A stretch of 64,000 nucleotides of DNA from Hymenobacter norwichensis DSM 15439 (lineage in GTDB: Bacteria > Bacteroidota > Bacteroidia > Cytophagales > Hymenobacteraceae): the NCBI RefSeq assembly GCF_000420705.1, contig NZ_ATVL01000008.1, positions 124,001 through 188,000 of the forward strand, given 5' to 3'. Both the position numbers and the translations under genes were made by a program. Numbering within the stretch: position 1 is the stretch's first letter; every line of letters starts with the position of its first letter. The notes beneath the pieces are model-generated. The model had not been told where the DNA came from. It did no database searches and saw nothing but the letters and a program-made list of their open reading frames with translations. Below, piece by piece: positions 43,638-52,829 of the stretch.

Positions 43638-45968
43638 ATGTCTCCTCTTTTCGGGCCGCGTTGGGCTGCGGCACTCGGTCTTGGGCTGAGTGCTTCAGTT
43701 ACGGCTACTGCCCAATCTTCCGCTGATTTGCTGGCGCCGGTTCGGGGCCAAGTAACCGACGCTGCGGCGGCCAAGCCGCTACCAGGCGCCGTAGTGCGCT
43801 GGCTAGGCACCACCGATGCCGCCACCACTGACAATACCGGCACGTTTGCCCTACCGCGGCCGGCCCGCGCCGAAGCCAGCCATTTGGTTATCAATGCGCT
43901 TGGCTATAAGGCTGATACTATTGCCGTAGCTACCACCGGCACTCCATACGTGCGAGTGGCATTGCGGACGGGTGCTGACTTGGGCGAAGTAAAAGTGGAA
44001 GGCCGGGCGCCCTCCTACTCGTCGCTCACGCCCACCAATAGCCAGGTCATCACCAGCCGCGACCTAACTAAGTCGGCGTGCTGCAACCTAGCCGAAAGCT
44101 TTGAAACCAACGCCGCCGTGGAGGTTTCTACTACCGATGCCGTGTCGGGGGCCAAGCAGATTCAGCTGCTGGGACTAGACGGCGCCTACTCCCTGCTTAC
44201 CATCGACAACCTGCCGGCGTTGCGCGGCCTCTCTACGCCGTATCGCCTCAATTACCTGTCGGGTACCTGGATTGAGAGCATTGACATCATCAAGGGAATG
44301 GGTTCGGTGGTGAATGGCTATGAAAGCATTGCCGGCCAAGTGAACGTGCGCCTCAAGGAGCCCGATAAAACCGAGCGGCTGCTGTTCAACGCTTACGGCA
44401 ACGACCTCGGCAAATTCGATTTGAACCTGAACGTAGCCGCCCCGGTCAGCAAGAAGGTATCCACGGCAATACTGCTACACTCCGACCACCTAGGCCGCCG
44501 CGTTGACCGGAACAAAGACGGGTTTATGGATCTGCCGCTGGCTACGCAGTACAACGTGTTCAACAAGTGGAAGTACCTGTCGGGCAAAGGTATAGTAAGT
44601 GAAATAGGGCTGGGCGCACTACGCGAAACGCGGGAAGGTGGCCAGACCAGTTTCCGCGCCAATAAAACGGATGCCTACACGCGCAACTACGGTTTCACTA
44701 ATCGCACCGACCGATACACGGGCTTCGCCAAAACGTCGTACACCTGGCCCGGCCGGCCGTACCAGAGCTTGGGGTTGCTACTGAGCGGTACCCACCACGA
44801 TTTCACTTCCTCGTATTCCTATAAGCCGGCTCCATTTGAGCCGCGGCAGTACAATGGCACCCAGCGCACAGCGCAGGCTACTTTGCTGTTTCAGAGCGTG
44901 CTAGGCACCACGGCCCACACCTACCGAACGGGTCTGAGCTACCTCTACGACGATTATCAGGAGGTTTTCCGCAACGGTTTCAGCTACGCCAATGAAACGC
45001 CCCCCATGCGTTACGCCAGGGAGCACCGCAACCGCCTCGAAAACGTGCCCGGCGCGTTTGCCGAATACACCTACCAGAACTCGCGCAACCTGATTCTGGT
45101 GGGCGGCCTGCGCCTCGACCGGCACAACCTATATGGCTGGCAGCTCACGCCACGCTTCAATTTGAAGTATGACGCCACCAAAAACTCGGTATTGCGGCTA
45201 GCGGCGGGTACTGGCTTCCGAGTGGCCAACCCCATTGCTGATAATATCGGCTCATTGCTGAGTGCCCGCGAATTCGTAATTGCGCCCAACCTGCGGCCCG
45301 AAAAAGCCTGGAACGTGGGCGGCAGCATCACACAGTACTTCCAGCTGGCTGGCCGCACCGCTACGTTTGTAGCTGACTACTACCACACTGCGTTTCAAAA
45401 CCAAATGGTAGCCGACATGTACACCGCCCCTAGCTTGCTGTTGATTGGCAATCTGGAACCCGGTGGCCGGTCTTTCTCGCGCAGCTTCCAGGCGGAACTG
45501 CAAACCGAGCCGGTGAAAGGCCTGACCGCCAAAGTGGCCTACAAGTACCTGGACGTGAAAAGCACCTACGACGGCCAATTGCTGCGCCGGCCCATGACGG
45601 TGCCCCACCGCGTATTTTTCAACGTGGGCTACGCCACCGCCTTCGACAAGTGGCGCGCCGACCTGACGCTACAGGCGTATGGGCAGCGGCCTCTAGCCCC
45701 ACACCCAGGCGAAACGGGGCACCAGCATGGTGCCGGCGAAACTGCCCTGCCCTACTCACCGCGGTTTGCGCTGCTCAACACCCAGGTGACGCGCGCTTTC
45801 AAACGGCTTGAGGTGTACGTGGGAGTGGAGAACTTAACCAACTACCGCCAGAACGACCCTATCCAGAGTGCTGCCATGCCGTTCAGCTCGAACTTTGATG
45901 CGGCTATGGTGTACGGTCCCACCTACGGCCGCCTGTTCTATTCTGGGCTACGCTTCCGCATCGAGTAG
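43638..45968 (+). CDS. TonB-dependent receptor, probable metal uptake
   Basis: Encodes 776 residues. Signal peptide (LGLGLSASVTATAQ), then a carboxypeptidase-regulatory-like domain (VRGQVTDAAAAKPLPGAVVR), a plug domain (SAGVNSQV-type start at TNSQVITSRDLTKSACC, IESIDIIKGMGSVVNGYESI) and a 22-strand barrel up to the C-terminus. The double Cys in the plug and the extracellular His-rich loop PHPGETGHQHGAGE are unusual and suggest metal binding. Located in the outer membrane and powered by TonB. Neighbours (HYC_CC_PP and HMA proteins) point to copper or a similar ion. Confidence 0.88.
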   Translation: MSPLFGPRWAAALGLGLSASVTATAQSSADLLAPVRGQVTDAAAAKPLPGAVVRWLGTTDAATTDNTGTFALPRPARAEASHLVINALGYKADTIAVATTGTPYVRVALRTGADLGEVKVEGRAPSYSSLTPTNSQVITSRDLTKSACCNLAESFETNAAVEVSTTDAVSGAKQIQLLGLDGAYSLLTIDNLPALRGLSTPYRLNYLSGTWIESIDIIKGMGSVVNGYESIAGQVNVRLKEPDKTERLLFNAYGNDLGKFDLNLNVAAPVSKKVSTAILLHSDHLGRRVDRNKDGFMDLPLATQYNVFNKWKYLSGKGIVSEIGLGALRETREGGQTSFRANKTDAYTRNYGFTNRTDRYTGFAKTSYTWPGRPYQSLGLLLSGTHHDFTSSYSYKPAPFEPRQYNGTQRTAQATLLFQSVLGTTAHTYRTGLSYLYDDYQEVFRNGFSYANETPPMRYAREHRNRLENVPGAFAEYTYQNSRNLILVGGLRLDRHNLYGWQLTPRFNLKYDATKNSVLRLAAGTGFRVANPIADNIGSLLSAREFVIAPNLRPEKAWNVGGSITQYFQLAGRTATFVADYYHTAFQNQMVADMYTAPSLLLIGNLEPGGRSFSRSFQAELQTEPVKGLTAKVAYKYLDVKSTYDGQLLRRPMTVPHRVFFNVGYATAFDKWRADLTLQAYGQRPLAPHPGETGHQHGAGETALPYSPRFALLNTQVTRAFKRLEVYVGVENLTNYRQNDPIQSAAMPFSSNFDAAMVYGPTYGRLFYSGLRFRIE

Positions 45969-46108
45969 CGTTTGTCTGCCGCGGAACGCATTGTACCGTC
46001 GTTTTCGTTGGGGCAGTAAGTTTTCAAGCTGAACAACTGAAAGCGGCACAGTTTTCGTCTCTTTATTTCAACTTGTTTTCAGTGCTTCGGCGCTCAACTT
46101 TTTTCATT

Positions 46109-46495
46109 ATGAAACTCATCAAAACCTTCCTACTGGCTTTTTTCGCTTTGCTGACCGCTCAGGCCACTCAAGCCCAAACGGTAGCTAAATCGAAAGACAA
46201 AGCTGCTGGCACCGAACAAGTAAAGCTGAAAACATCGGCCGTGTGTGACATGTGCAAAGCGCGCCTCGAAAAGTCCTTGGCCTACGAAAAAGGCGTGCAG
46301 GCCGCCGTGCTCGACGTACCCACGCAAGTACTGACCGTTACGTACCGCGCCGATAAAACCTCTCCCGAGGCCCTGCGCGCTGCCGTGCAAAAAACCGGCT
46401 ACGACGCCGACGCCCAGCCGGCCGATGAGCGCGCCTACAACCGCTTGCCCGAGTGCTGCAAGAAAACCAATGCTGTGCACACCGGCGGCAACTAA
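46109..46495 (+). CDS. secreted heavy-metal-associated (HMA) domain protein
   Basis: Encodes 128 residues from the ATG at 46109, which opens a Sec signal (MKLIKTFLLAFFALLTAQAT). The mature part is an HMA fold: SAVCDMCKARLEKSLAYEKG with the metal-binding C-x-x-C, a VLTVTYRADKTSPEALRAAV strand/helix and KTGYDADAQ. A C-terminal LPECCKK adds two cysteines. Probably a periplasmic metal (copper) chaperone that works with the receptor in front of it. Followed by a terminator at 46524-46555. Confidence 0.82.
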   Translation: MKLIKTFLLAFFALLTAQATQAQTVAKSKDKAAGTEQVKLKTSAVCDMCKARLEKSLAYEKGVQAAVLDVPTQVLTVTYRADKTSPEALRAAVQKTGYDADAQPADERAYNRLPECCKKTNAVHTGGN

Positions 46496-46523
46496 CCAGC
46501 CAGAAGAGAAACAACCATTTCCG

Positions 46524-46555
46524 AAACAGCCTTCCTATCTACAGGAAGGCTGTTT
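46524..46555 (+). terminator. rho-independent terminator
   Basis: AAACAGCCTTCCT (46524-46536) pairs with AGGAAGGCTGTTT (46543-46555), followed by TTGTTTG, 28 nt after the HMA stop. Confidence 0.85.
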
Positions 46556-46770
46556 TTGTTTGTATAACCCGCCACGCCGGATAGCTACTTCAGATTCAAT
46601 TCAACCGCAGCCCTATGTAATGCATGAACAAGATGCAGCGGGCAGTAACCAACTGTTTCTGCAGGTTAGTGCTCAGCTCAGTCCGAGCAGTTGAGGCAAA
46701 AAACCGATTTTCTGCCTCATCCTGTCTATATTCACTGCCTCTGCCCTACCCATACTGCCTTATCGTACGC

Positions 46771-47511
46771 ATGAAGATTACCTGTATACTACTTGATGAT
46801 GATCCGCTGGTGCTAGACCTGTTGCAGGCCTACGCAACCATGACAGATGTACTCGATATCAAAGCAACCTTCTCGGATCCGCTGGAGGCTCACAAGTATT
46901 TAGTTGATAATGAGATACAAGTACTGTTTTCGGACGTAACCATGCCGCACCTCAGCGGCCTCGATTTGGTGCGCGCCTTGCAACATCCTCCGTTGGTGGT
47001 ACTGATGACGGCGCACTCGCAATACGCTATGGAAGCGTTTAATCTGGACGTAATTGACTTTCTACTGAAGCCTATTACGCTCGACCGGTTTCTGAAGGCG
47101 ATAAATAAAATATCCAACCTCGTTCGGCTGCACCCTAGGGAAGCTGGCGCAGTCCAGAATGCGGCATCGGACCTGGGCTCTTTCTTTATCCGGACCGATT
47201 CGCATTTCGTGCGCCTACACTACCGCGACGTGCTCTACATCGAGGCACTCAAGGATTTCACCAAAATCAACACCGCCGACGGCCGGACGCACCTGACACT
47301 GGTGAACTTGAAAAACCTGGAAGAGCAGCTACCCAAGGACCTGTTTGTGCGCACCCACCGCTCCTATCTGATTAACGTCCAGCTGATTGAATCGGTGAGC
47401 AACCTAGAGGTGCGAGTGGGTGGCCACGCGCTGCCGCTGGGCCAAACCTATCGGGAACGGGTTACGGAACGGATTGTGAACCGCACGCTAATCAGACGGC
47501 AACAGCAGTAG
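46771..47511 (+). CDS. LytTR-family response regulator
   Basis: Encodes 246 residues from the ATG at 46771 (MKITCILLDDDPLVLDLLQA). Receiver domain with acidic pocket LLDDD, phospho-acceptor Asp55 in LFSDVTMPHLSG and the conserved Lys in FLLKPI. The LytTR DNA-binding domain follows (FIRTDSHFVRLHYRDVLYIE, FVRTHRSYLINVQLIESV). Binds direct repeats upstream of target genes. Its 3' end overlaps that of the histidine kinase on the other strand by 20 nt, and the two may form a pair. Confidence 0.9.
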   Translation: MKITCILLDDDPLVLDLLQAYATMTDVLDIKATFSDPLEAHKYLVDNEIQVLFSDVTMPHLSGLDLVRALQHPPLVVLMTAHSQYAMEAFNLDVIDFLLKPITLDRFLKAINKISNLVRLHPREAGAVQNAASDLGSFFIRTDSHFVRLHYRDVLYIEALKDFTKINTADGRTHLTLVNLKNLEEQLPKDLFVRTHRSYLINVQLIESVSNLEVRVGGHALPLGQTYRERVTERIVNRTLIRRQQQ

Positions 47512-49570
47512 CAGACTCTACGGGAACCAGTGGGCGGATTTCTGGCGCGGCCACGGGCAGCGTGAAGCGGAGCGTCGTTCCGCGGCCGAGCTGGCTTTCG
47601 CAAGTGATGCTGCCGCCATTGCGCTCCACAAATTCCTTGCACAACCGCAGCCCCAAGCCAGCCCCTTTTTCCAGCGCGGTGCCTAGAGTGCTGTGGAGGC
47701 CAGTTTCGCCAAATATTTTCGGTAGGTCGTCGGCGGCAATGCCTACACCGTTATCCGCCACGGCTATTTCCCAAAGCTGCTGTCCTTCAAGCTGCCGCGC
47801 ACTGATGCGTACTTGGCCATTTGTGGGTGTGAACTTGATGGCATTGCCAAGCAGGTTGCGTACCACCAAACGTAGCATGTCCAAGTCGGCGCGTACGGTG
47901 CTCAGCGTGGGAATGTCGCTGAACACGGCAATGCATTTGCGTTCGGCATCACCAGCCAGCAAGCCCATAGCCTCTTCAATGATGGGTTGAAGCCGGACTT
48001 TTTCGGGCCGCACCTTGTCGCCCTGCATCTGCGAGGCCGACCAATTGAGCAGGTTATCGAGTAGACGTAGCGTTACATCGAGGGTGCGGGTAAGGCGCTG
48101 CGAGTGGGTAGCCAGCCGCTCCGGGGGCAGCGTGCCCATGTTCATCAGCGAAAACAGCGAGTATAGGGAGCTGAGCGGACTACGCAAGTCGTGCGAGATG
48201 ATGGAAAACAGGGTGTCCTTGGTACGGTTAAGGCGGCCCAACTCTTCCTTCTGCTGCTCGATAGCCTGATTCTTCTGTTGCAGCACTTGGTTGTTGTAGA
48301 GCTGCCGACGCCGGCCACGGTATAACGCAAACACCACCATTAAGAGCACCAGTGCCCCTGCTGCCAGTACATTGCGCACTAGCAGCTGCCGTTGCAGCCG
48401 CACTTGCTGGAGCTGTCGGTCTTTGGTGAGCAACTGGATTTCACGCTCCTTCTTCTCGGTTTCGTAGCGGGTTCGTAGCTCAGCTACTTGCGCCGTCCGC
48501 TGTTCCACAAAGGCGCTGTCCTGAAGATTGGTGTACTGAGTTTGAGTTCGTAAAGCGTTCTGGAAGTCGCCGGTACGACTGTAAATAGAAGTCAAGAGCT
48601 GATACAGGCCGCTGACTTGAACGGCTGAGCCGCCCTGCCGAGCCAACGGTAACGCCCGGCGCAATGCTTCAATAGCCGCCGGCTGGTTGCCAACCGAATC
48701 GTAGGCCACCGATAATGCGCGCAGTCCTTCGGCCCGGCGGGTCGGCGAGGTGGCACGGGGTAGCTGGCTCAGTGCCTGGCCATAAAATCCTTGAGCTACT
48801 TCATAGTTGCCCAGCGCATCATACACCCGCCCGGTACTGGCCAGCGCTTCACTAATGCGGGTGCTGTCGGATAGTTGGCGAGCTTCGGTAAGGGCACGGT
48901 TCAGGTAATACAAAGCACGGCTGAAATGGCGCAGTTGAAAATGCGTTAAGCCAATGTCGTTGAGGGCGGCGGCCTGGCCAATGAGGTTGGAAGCCTGCTG
49001 CCACTCCGAATAAGCCCGTTCGTGGCTGGCTAACGCTCTATCCCAGAGACCTTGCTGACCGTACATCTCGCCTAGCTGCGCGTAGCTCTGCGCTATTTCG
49101 GTGGAGTTGCGCAGTTGCTCAGCCAGACCCAAAGCCTGCAACGCCGTGTTACGAGCCTGCCCCGTATCCCCTTCTACGTACTGCGCGTGCCCAATACGCC
49201 GTAGCGCCAACGCCCGCGCCGGGCGGTTGCCGGTAGCGCGATACGCTTGGCTAGCCTGCCGAAAATGACGCAAAGCCTCCTCGTATTGGCGCTGGGCCTC
49301 CAGGGCAGCCCCGACGGCCATGTGCGCGGCGGCCGCATCGGTGGGGCGCTTGGCATCCGTTGCCAATTGTAAGGCGAGCTTTGCTTCGGCTAGTGCTGTC
49401 GCCGGGCTCAGAGGGAGTTGCTGCTTGCTTTGCAGCAGTAGTCGCGCTATCTGCTGGGAAATAGGAATGGTACCAGATACTGGCTGGGCCGTTGCTACAT
49501 AACATAGCAGCAACAGACATGCCACCCAGTAGCACCTCCAACACCGCCCATGTAGTAGCCTATCCTGCAT
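47492..49570 (-). CDS. TPR-containing sensor histidine kinase
   Basis: Encodes 692 residues from the ATG at 49570. Signal or first helix (YWVACLLLLCYVATAQ), then about seven TPR units between residues ~40 and 370, a membrane helix (VLAAGALVLLMVVFALY) near residue 400, a coiled-coil, and the catalytic part: H-box SIISHDLRSPLSSLYS, N-box NLLGNAIKFTP, then DNGVGIAADDLPKIF and GLGLRLCKEFVERNGG. The TPR region would lie in the periplasm. Convergent with and overlapping the LytTR gene, its likely partner. Confidence 0.88.
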   Translation of the reverse strand: MQDRLLHGRCWRCYWVACLLLLCYVATAQPVSGTIPISQQIARLLLQSKQQLPLSPATALAEAKLALQLATDAKRPTDAAAAHMAVGAALEAQRQYEEALRHFRQASQAYRATGNRPARALALRRIGHAQYVEGDTGQARNTALQALGLAEQLRNSTEIAQSYAQLGEMYGQQGLWDRALASHERAYSEWQQASNLIGQAAALNDIGLTHFQLRHFSRALYYLNRALTEARQLSDSTRISEALASTGRVYDALGNYEVAQGFYGQALSQLPRATSPTRRAEGLRALSVAYDSVGNQPAAIEALRRALPLARQGGSAVQVSGLYQLLTSIYSRTGDFQNALRTQTQYTNLQDSAFVEQRTAQVAELRTRYETEKKEREIQLLTKDRQLQQVRLQRQLLVRNVLAAGALVLLMVVFALYRGRRRQLYNNQVLQQKNQAIEQQKEELGRLNRTKDTLFSIISHDLRSPLSSLYSLFSLMNMGTLPPERLATHSQRLTRTLDVTLRLLDNLLNWSASQMQGDKVRPEKVRLQPIIEEAMGLLAGDAERKCIAVFSDIPTLSTVRADLDMLRLVVRNLLGNAIKFTPTNGQVRISARQLEGQQLWEIAVADNGVGIAADDLPKIFGETGLHSTLGTALEKGAGLGLRLCKEFVERNGGSITCESQLGRGTTLRFTLPVAAPEIRPLVPVESATAVAV

Positions 49571-49758
49571 GCCTCTATCCACAATAGCCCTTTTCCGCAG
49601 CATTAGCGAAAAGATTAGGCTGAAAAAATTATAAAACGAAACAAGTATTAGATTCTATATACAATACCCTTATTTCAATATAAAGAAGGGGTTTCCTCCT
49701 AGCTTCCACCACTCATTCCGGCGGCTGTTACTTCGTAAGTACAAAGATACGAAATACA

Positions 49759-49788
49759 AGAACCCGGGGATTTAGCCCCCGGGTTCTT
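49759..49788 (-). terminator. terminator after crtW
   Basis: AAGAACCCGGGG (49759-49770) pairs with CCCCGGGTTCTT (49777-49788). It lies 22 nt past the crtW stop on the minus strand. Confidence 0.8.
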
Positions 49789-49809
49789 GCAGTAACAGCA
49801 CTTGTACAC

Positions 49810-50553
49810 TTATTTGGTTTGCCACAGCCGCCACCACGGCAGATACGGCTGGTCGTGGTGCTCGTAGTGGTAGCCGAAGAAGTAACAACTCACAAAAGCC
49901 CAGACATGGTGCCGCAACTGGCTGCGCGACTTATGCACGTTGTTGGGAGCGTGTTCACCACGGTGCGGCAGGTAGGTTCCGAAAAAGAACAGTTGCAAGG
50001 TGGCCAGCACGGCGGGCACCATCCAAAACGCAATGACATTTGCCTGCGGGAAGTACAGTTTCAACACGTTGTATGTAGCCGCCATCAGCAGTATTTGCCA
50101 TACCGTCACATAGTTCCAGGCGAAGCGAGCAAACCACGGCAAAAAACCCACATGCTCTCCGTCGTGAAAATCGGGGTCGTCGGCAGTGGCTACGTGACGG
50201 TGATGCTGATGATGCTTGGGCAGCATGCCGGGAAACCAATTGTAAGCAAACAGGCCCGCTGCCAGAGTGCCCAGCGCATTGTTCCAAGTTTTTTTAGGGC
50301 TAACCACGCCATGCATGGCATCGTGGGCCGTAATGAAGAGGCCGGTGTATAAGTGCGTTTGCAGCAGCACCAGCAGATAAGGCCAAGGCGTAGCCCAGTC
50401 GAGCTGATACCGTGCCAGCAGAAACGTGAGTAGTCCGGCCCACGCCACTATAATCAATAGCGCTATTGCCACTCCCTTGTAGCCCAGCGGCGCAGGTTTC
50501 ACCCGTTGAAGAGCAACTGAAGGCGAGTTTAGTAGCTGAGTGGCAGGAGTCAT
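49810..50553 (-). CDS. crtW: beta-carotene ketolase CrtW-like
   Basis: Encodes 247 residues with four or so membrane helices. The di-iron histidine boxes are HDAMHG, HHQHHRH and HYEHHDQ, with the PDFHDGEH and FGTYLPHRGEHAPNNVH blocks typical of CrtW ketolases. Adds 4-keto groups to beta-carotene or zeaxanthin (to canthaxanthin/astaxanthin) in the membrane. Lies after ispH, 42 nt away on the same strand, and the set of carotenoid genes nearby supports the call over a general fatty acid desaturase. Confidence 0.85.
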   Translation of the reverse strand: MTPATQLLNSPSVALQRVKPAPLGYKGVAIALLIIVAWAGLLTFLLARYQLDWATPWPYLLVLLQTHLYTGLFITAHDAMHGVVSPKKTWNNALGTLAAGLFAYNWFPGMLPKHHQHHRHVATADDPDFHDGEHVGFLPWFARFAWNYVTVWQILLMAATYNVLKLYFPQANVIAFWMVPAVLATLQLFFFGTYLPHRGEHAPNNVHKSRSQLRHHVWAFVSCYFFGYHYEHHDQPYLPWWRLWQTK

Positions 50554-50594
50554 GAAGTATATCTACAAAAATCGGGGCAACGAGCTGTGTTGCC

Positions 50595-51443
50595 CTAAAG
50601 CGCCAACAGCGCGTCGCGAACTTGCTCCATCAGCCACATAGGCGTGCTGGTAGCACCGCAAATGCCCACCGACTGCCCCGGCCGAAACCAAGTGGGACAT
50701 ATTTCCTCTACTTTAGAAATAAAGTGAGTGGCCGGGTTAGTGTCCTTGCACACCTGATAGAGCACTTTGCCGTTGGAGCTTTTCGTGCCCGAAACAAACA
50801 CCACTTGGTCGTACTGCGCGGCAAAGCGGCGCAAGTCTTTGTCGCGGTTACTTACCTGCCGGCAGATGGTGTCGTTGGCGTTTATCTGGTAACCTCGTTC
50901 CTCCAACTCGCCCTTGATGCGGTAAAACGAATCGGTGCTTTTGGTGGTCTGGCTGTAGAGCGTGATGTTTGGCGGCAGCTCGTGGCGCAGCAGTTCATCC
51001 AAACTCTCAAACACAATGGCGTTGCCGCTGGTCTGACCTAACAGCCCCCGCACCTCGGCGTGGCCGTGCTTGCCATAGATGAAAATCTTCTCCTGCTTGT
51101 CGTAACTGGTTTTGATGCGGTTTTGCAGTTTCAGCACCACCGGGCACGAGGCATCAATCAGAGTCAGGTTGTTTTCCAGCGCCATTTGGTAGGTGCTCGG
51201 TGGCTCACCGTGTGCCCGAATCAGCACGGCCTCATTGCGCAATTGCTCGAACTGCTCGTAGTCAATAATGCGCAGGCCACGCTTTTCCAGGCGCTGCACT
51301 TCTTCATCGTTGTGCACGATGTCGCCGAGGCAATACAAGTAGCCTTGCTCATCGAGCAGGTCTTCGGCCATCTGAATGGCATAGATGACGCCGAAGCAAA
51401 AGCCGGAATTGGGGTCTATACGGACGCTCAGGTGGTGCGGCAT
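50595..51443 (-). CDS. ispH: 4-hydroxy-3-methylbut-2-enyl diphosphate reductase IspH
   Basis: Encodes 282 residues. The three cysteines that hold the [4Fe-4S] cluster are in SGFCFGV, DASCPVV and GICGATSTP. Active-site blocks include RAHGEPP, HAEVRGL and TTKSTDSFYR. Makes IPP and DMAPP in the last MEP-pathway step. Placement beside carotenoid genes suggests co-supply of isoprenoid precursor. 42 nt before crtW. Confidence 0.94.
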   Translation of the reverse strand: MPHHLSVRIDPNSGFCFGVIYAIQMAEDLLDEQGYLYCLGDIVHNDEEVQRLEKRGLRIIDYEQFEQLRNEAVLIRAHGEPPSTYQMALENNLTLIDASCPVVLKLQNRIKTSYDKQEKIFIYGKHGHAEVRGLLGQTSGNAIVFESLDELLRHELPPNITLYSQTTKSTDSFYRIKGELEERGYQINANDTICRQVSNRDKDLRRFAAQYDQVVFVSGTKSSNGKVLYQVCKDTNPATHFISKVEEICPTWFRPGQSVGICGATSTPMWLMEQVRDALLAL

Positions 51444-51554
51444 AACGCAGGAATAACCGCAGACAGGGCCGGAAGGTTGCGGGTTTATGGTTCAGCTGGC
51501 AATATAAAATGCAGAATTTACGATGAAATCAACTATTCTGGCATTCATTCCTAT

Positions 51555-52751
51555 TTATATCCGCCGAAATACGCGTTGTTCTTCCAAGTCTCGAACCAGC
51601 TTTTCATCAAGGGGACTGTTTTTCAATATGGCATTATCGAGCCAGAAAGCTGGATTGTAAGGCTGAGTCATCACCTGCTGCAAGTCCTTGCTTTTGCGGG
51701 GCACATCGGCGTAGGTATGATTTGGCAGCCGGGGCGTGTACTGGTAGAAAAAGAAATTGGCGGCTACGTGCGTACTGTCCAGCTTGCCATTGGCTTGCCG
51801 TAATACCAAGCGGCACTGAGCGCGGGTGCTGGACAGGCGCGTCAACGAGTCGGTGAGCGGCAAATAATCCGATACCACCTGGAATTCGTCGGTTTCAATC
51901 TGCGTATCAGGTACACCGTTCAGGCTTAACAGTTGCCCCGCCGAAAACGTCATTTCCCGGCGAAAAAGGGCGGCAGTCTGCCTATCGATGTACAGCAGAC
52001 CACTTGGCGCGGCTTGCCGCACATCAGGTTTCGGCTCGAACCGAATAACGGCCAGTTCCCGCCCTTGACTGGTTTGGATTTCCTTGAGCGTGAAGTCGAA
52101 CTGCGCTAGTGCCTTGGCACCAAGCGGCACGAGCAGCTTTTCGCGCTTGGGTTGCCGGCTGAAAGTAGGCAGCACCACCCGGATGAGGGCCGAAAAATTG
52201 GTGAACGTGAAGCCACCGGGCTGCACTGCGTAGCGGCTCTCGCCCAGGTCCCAGCCTTCAATCTGCCGGTTATTGAACTTGACGTCGTAAAAGGCATCGT
52301 AAAACTCGCGGTACACACCGTTGTTGCGGGTTTTCTGGCGGTAAAAGGCCTTGCCGTAGAAGGTTTCGGCGGCATGCCGCTGCAACTTAGTGGAAGCCCG
52401 TTGCACCAGTTCCCGCGCTTCTGCCTCCGGGTTGCGCACCCGCACTTCGGGCAAGGCCACCGCGCTGACAGATACCTGAATGGCAAGGCTTTGCGCGGGA
52501 CTAGTAACGAGTAAGGTAGTGGCACCATACCCGATGCAAAGCACCTCCAACTGTTGCGGCAATGCGGCCACCCGCAAACTAAATTCGCCTATTTCGTTGG
52601 TGGCGGTGCCTTGCTGGCTGCCCTTCACGCCCACGCTAGCGTACGGCACGGGGCGCTGCTGCTCGTCCACCACCCGGCCTGTTAGCACAACGTTTTGGGC
52701 CGCAGCCTGAACGCCGAGTAGTAGAACCCCAACCGTAGCCAGTATTTTCAT
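51555..52751 (-). CDS. carboxypeptidase-like regulatory domain protein
   Basis: Encodes 398 residues from the ATG at 52751. Signal peptide (MKILATVGVLLLGVQAAAQ) followed by a carboxypeptidase-regulatory-like domain (VVLTGRVVDEQQRPVPYASV, TNEIGEFSLRV) of about 85 residues. The remaining ~300 residues are a beta-rich region found in many Bacteroidota surface proteins (YGKAFYRQKTRNNGVYREFY, LAVIRFEPKPDVRQ). No catalytic residues visible. It follows the unknown crt-linked gene on the same strand across a terminator, so it is probably transcribed separately. Confidence 0.75.
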   Translation of the reverse strand: MKILATVGVLLLGVQAAAQNVVLTGRVVDEQQRPVPYASVGVKGSQQGTATNEIGEFSLRVAALPQQLEVLCIGYGATTLLVTSPAQSLAIQVSVSAVALPEVRVRNPEAEARELVQRASTKLQRHAAETFYGKAFYRQKTRNNGVYREFYDAFYDVKFNNRQIEGWDLGESRYAVQPGGFTFTNFSALIRVVLPTFSRQPKREKLLVPLGAKALAQFDFTLKEIQTSQGRELAVIRFEPKPDVRQAAPSGLLYIDRQTAALFRREMTFSAGQLLSLNGVPDTQIETDEFQVVSDYLPLTDSLTRLSSTRAQCRLVLRQANGKLDSTHVAANFFFYQYTPRLPNHTYADVPRKSKDLQQVMTQPYNPAFWLDNAILKNSPLDEKLVRDLEEQRVFRRI

Positions 52752-52775
52752 CCGGAAATTTGATAAGTAAAACAA

Positions 52776-52799
52776 AAAAGCTCCCGAGCAGGAGCTTTT
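52776..52799 (-). terminator. terminator after the crt-linked unknown gene
   Basis: AAAAGCTCC (52776-52784) and GGAGCTTTT (52791-52799) pair over a 6-nt loop, about 30 nt past the stop of the gene at 52830-53414. Confidence 0.7.
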
Positions 52800-52829
52800 C
52801 TAATATAATAAGAAGGACCTGAAAGGTTC

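Noticed and set aside
49819..50352. A 177-codon plus-strand frame
   Set aside because: Antisense to crtW, whose histidine motifs are clear.
51060..51803. A 247-codon plus-strand frame
   Set aside because: Crosses antisense from ispH into the carboxypeptidase-regulatory-like gene; both sense genes are well supported.
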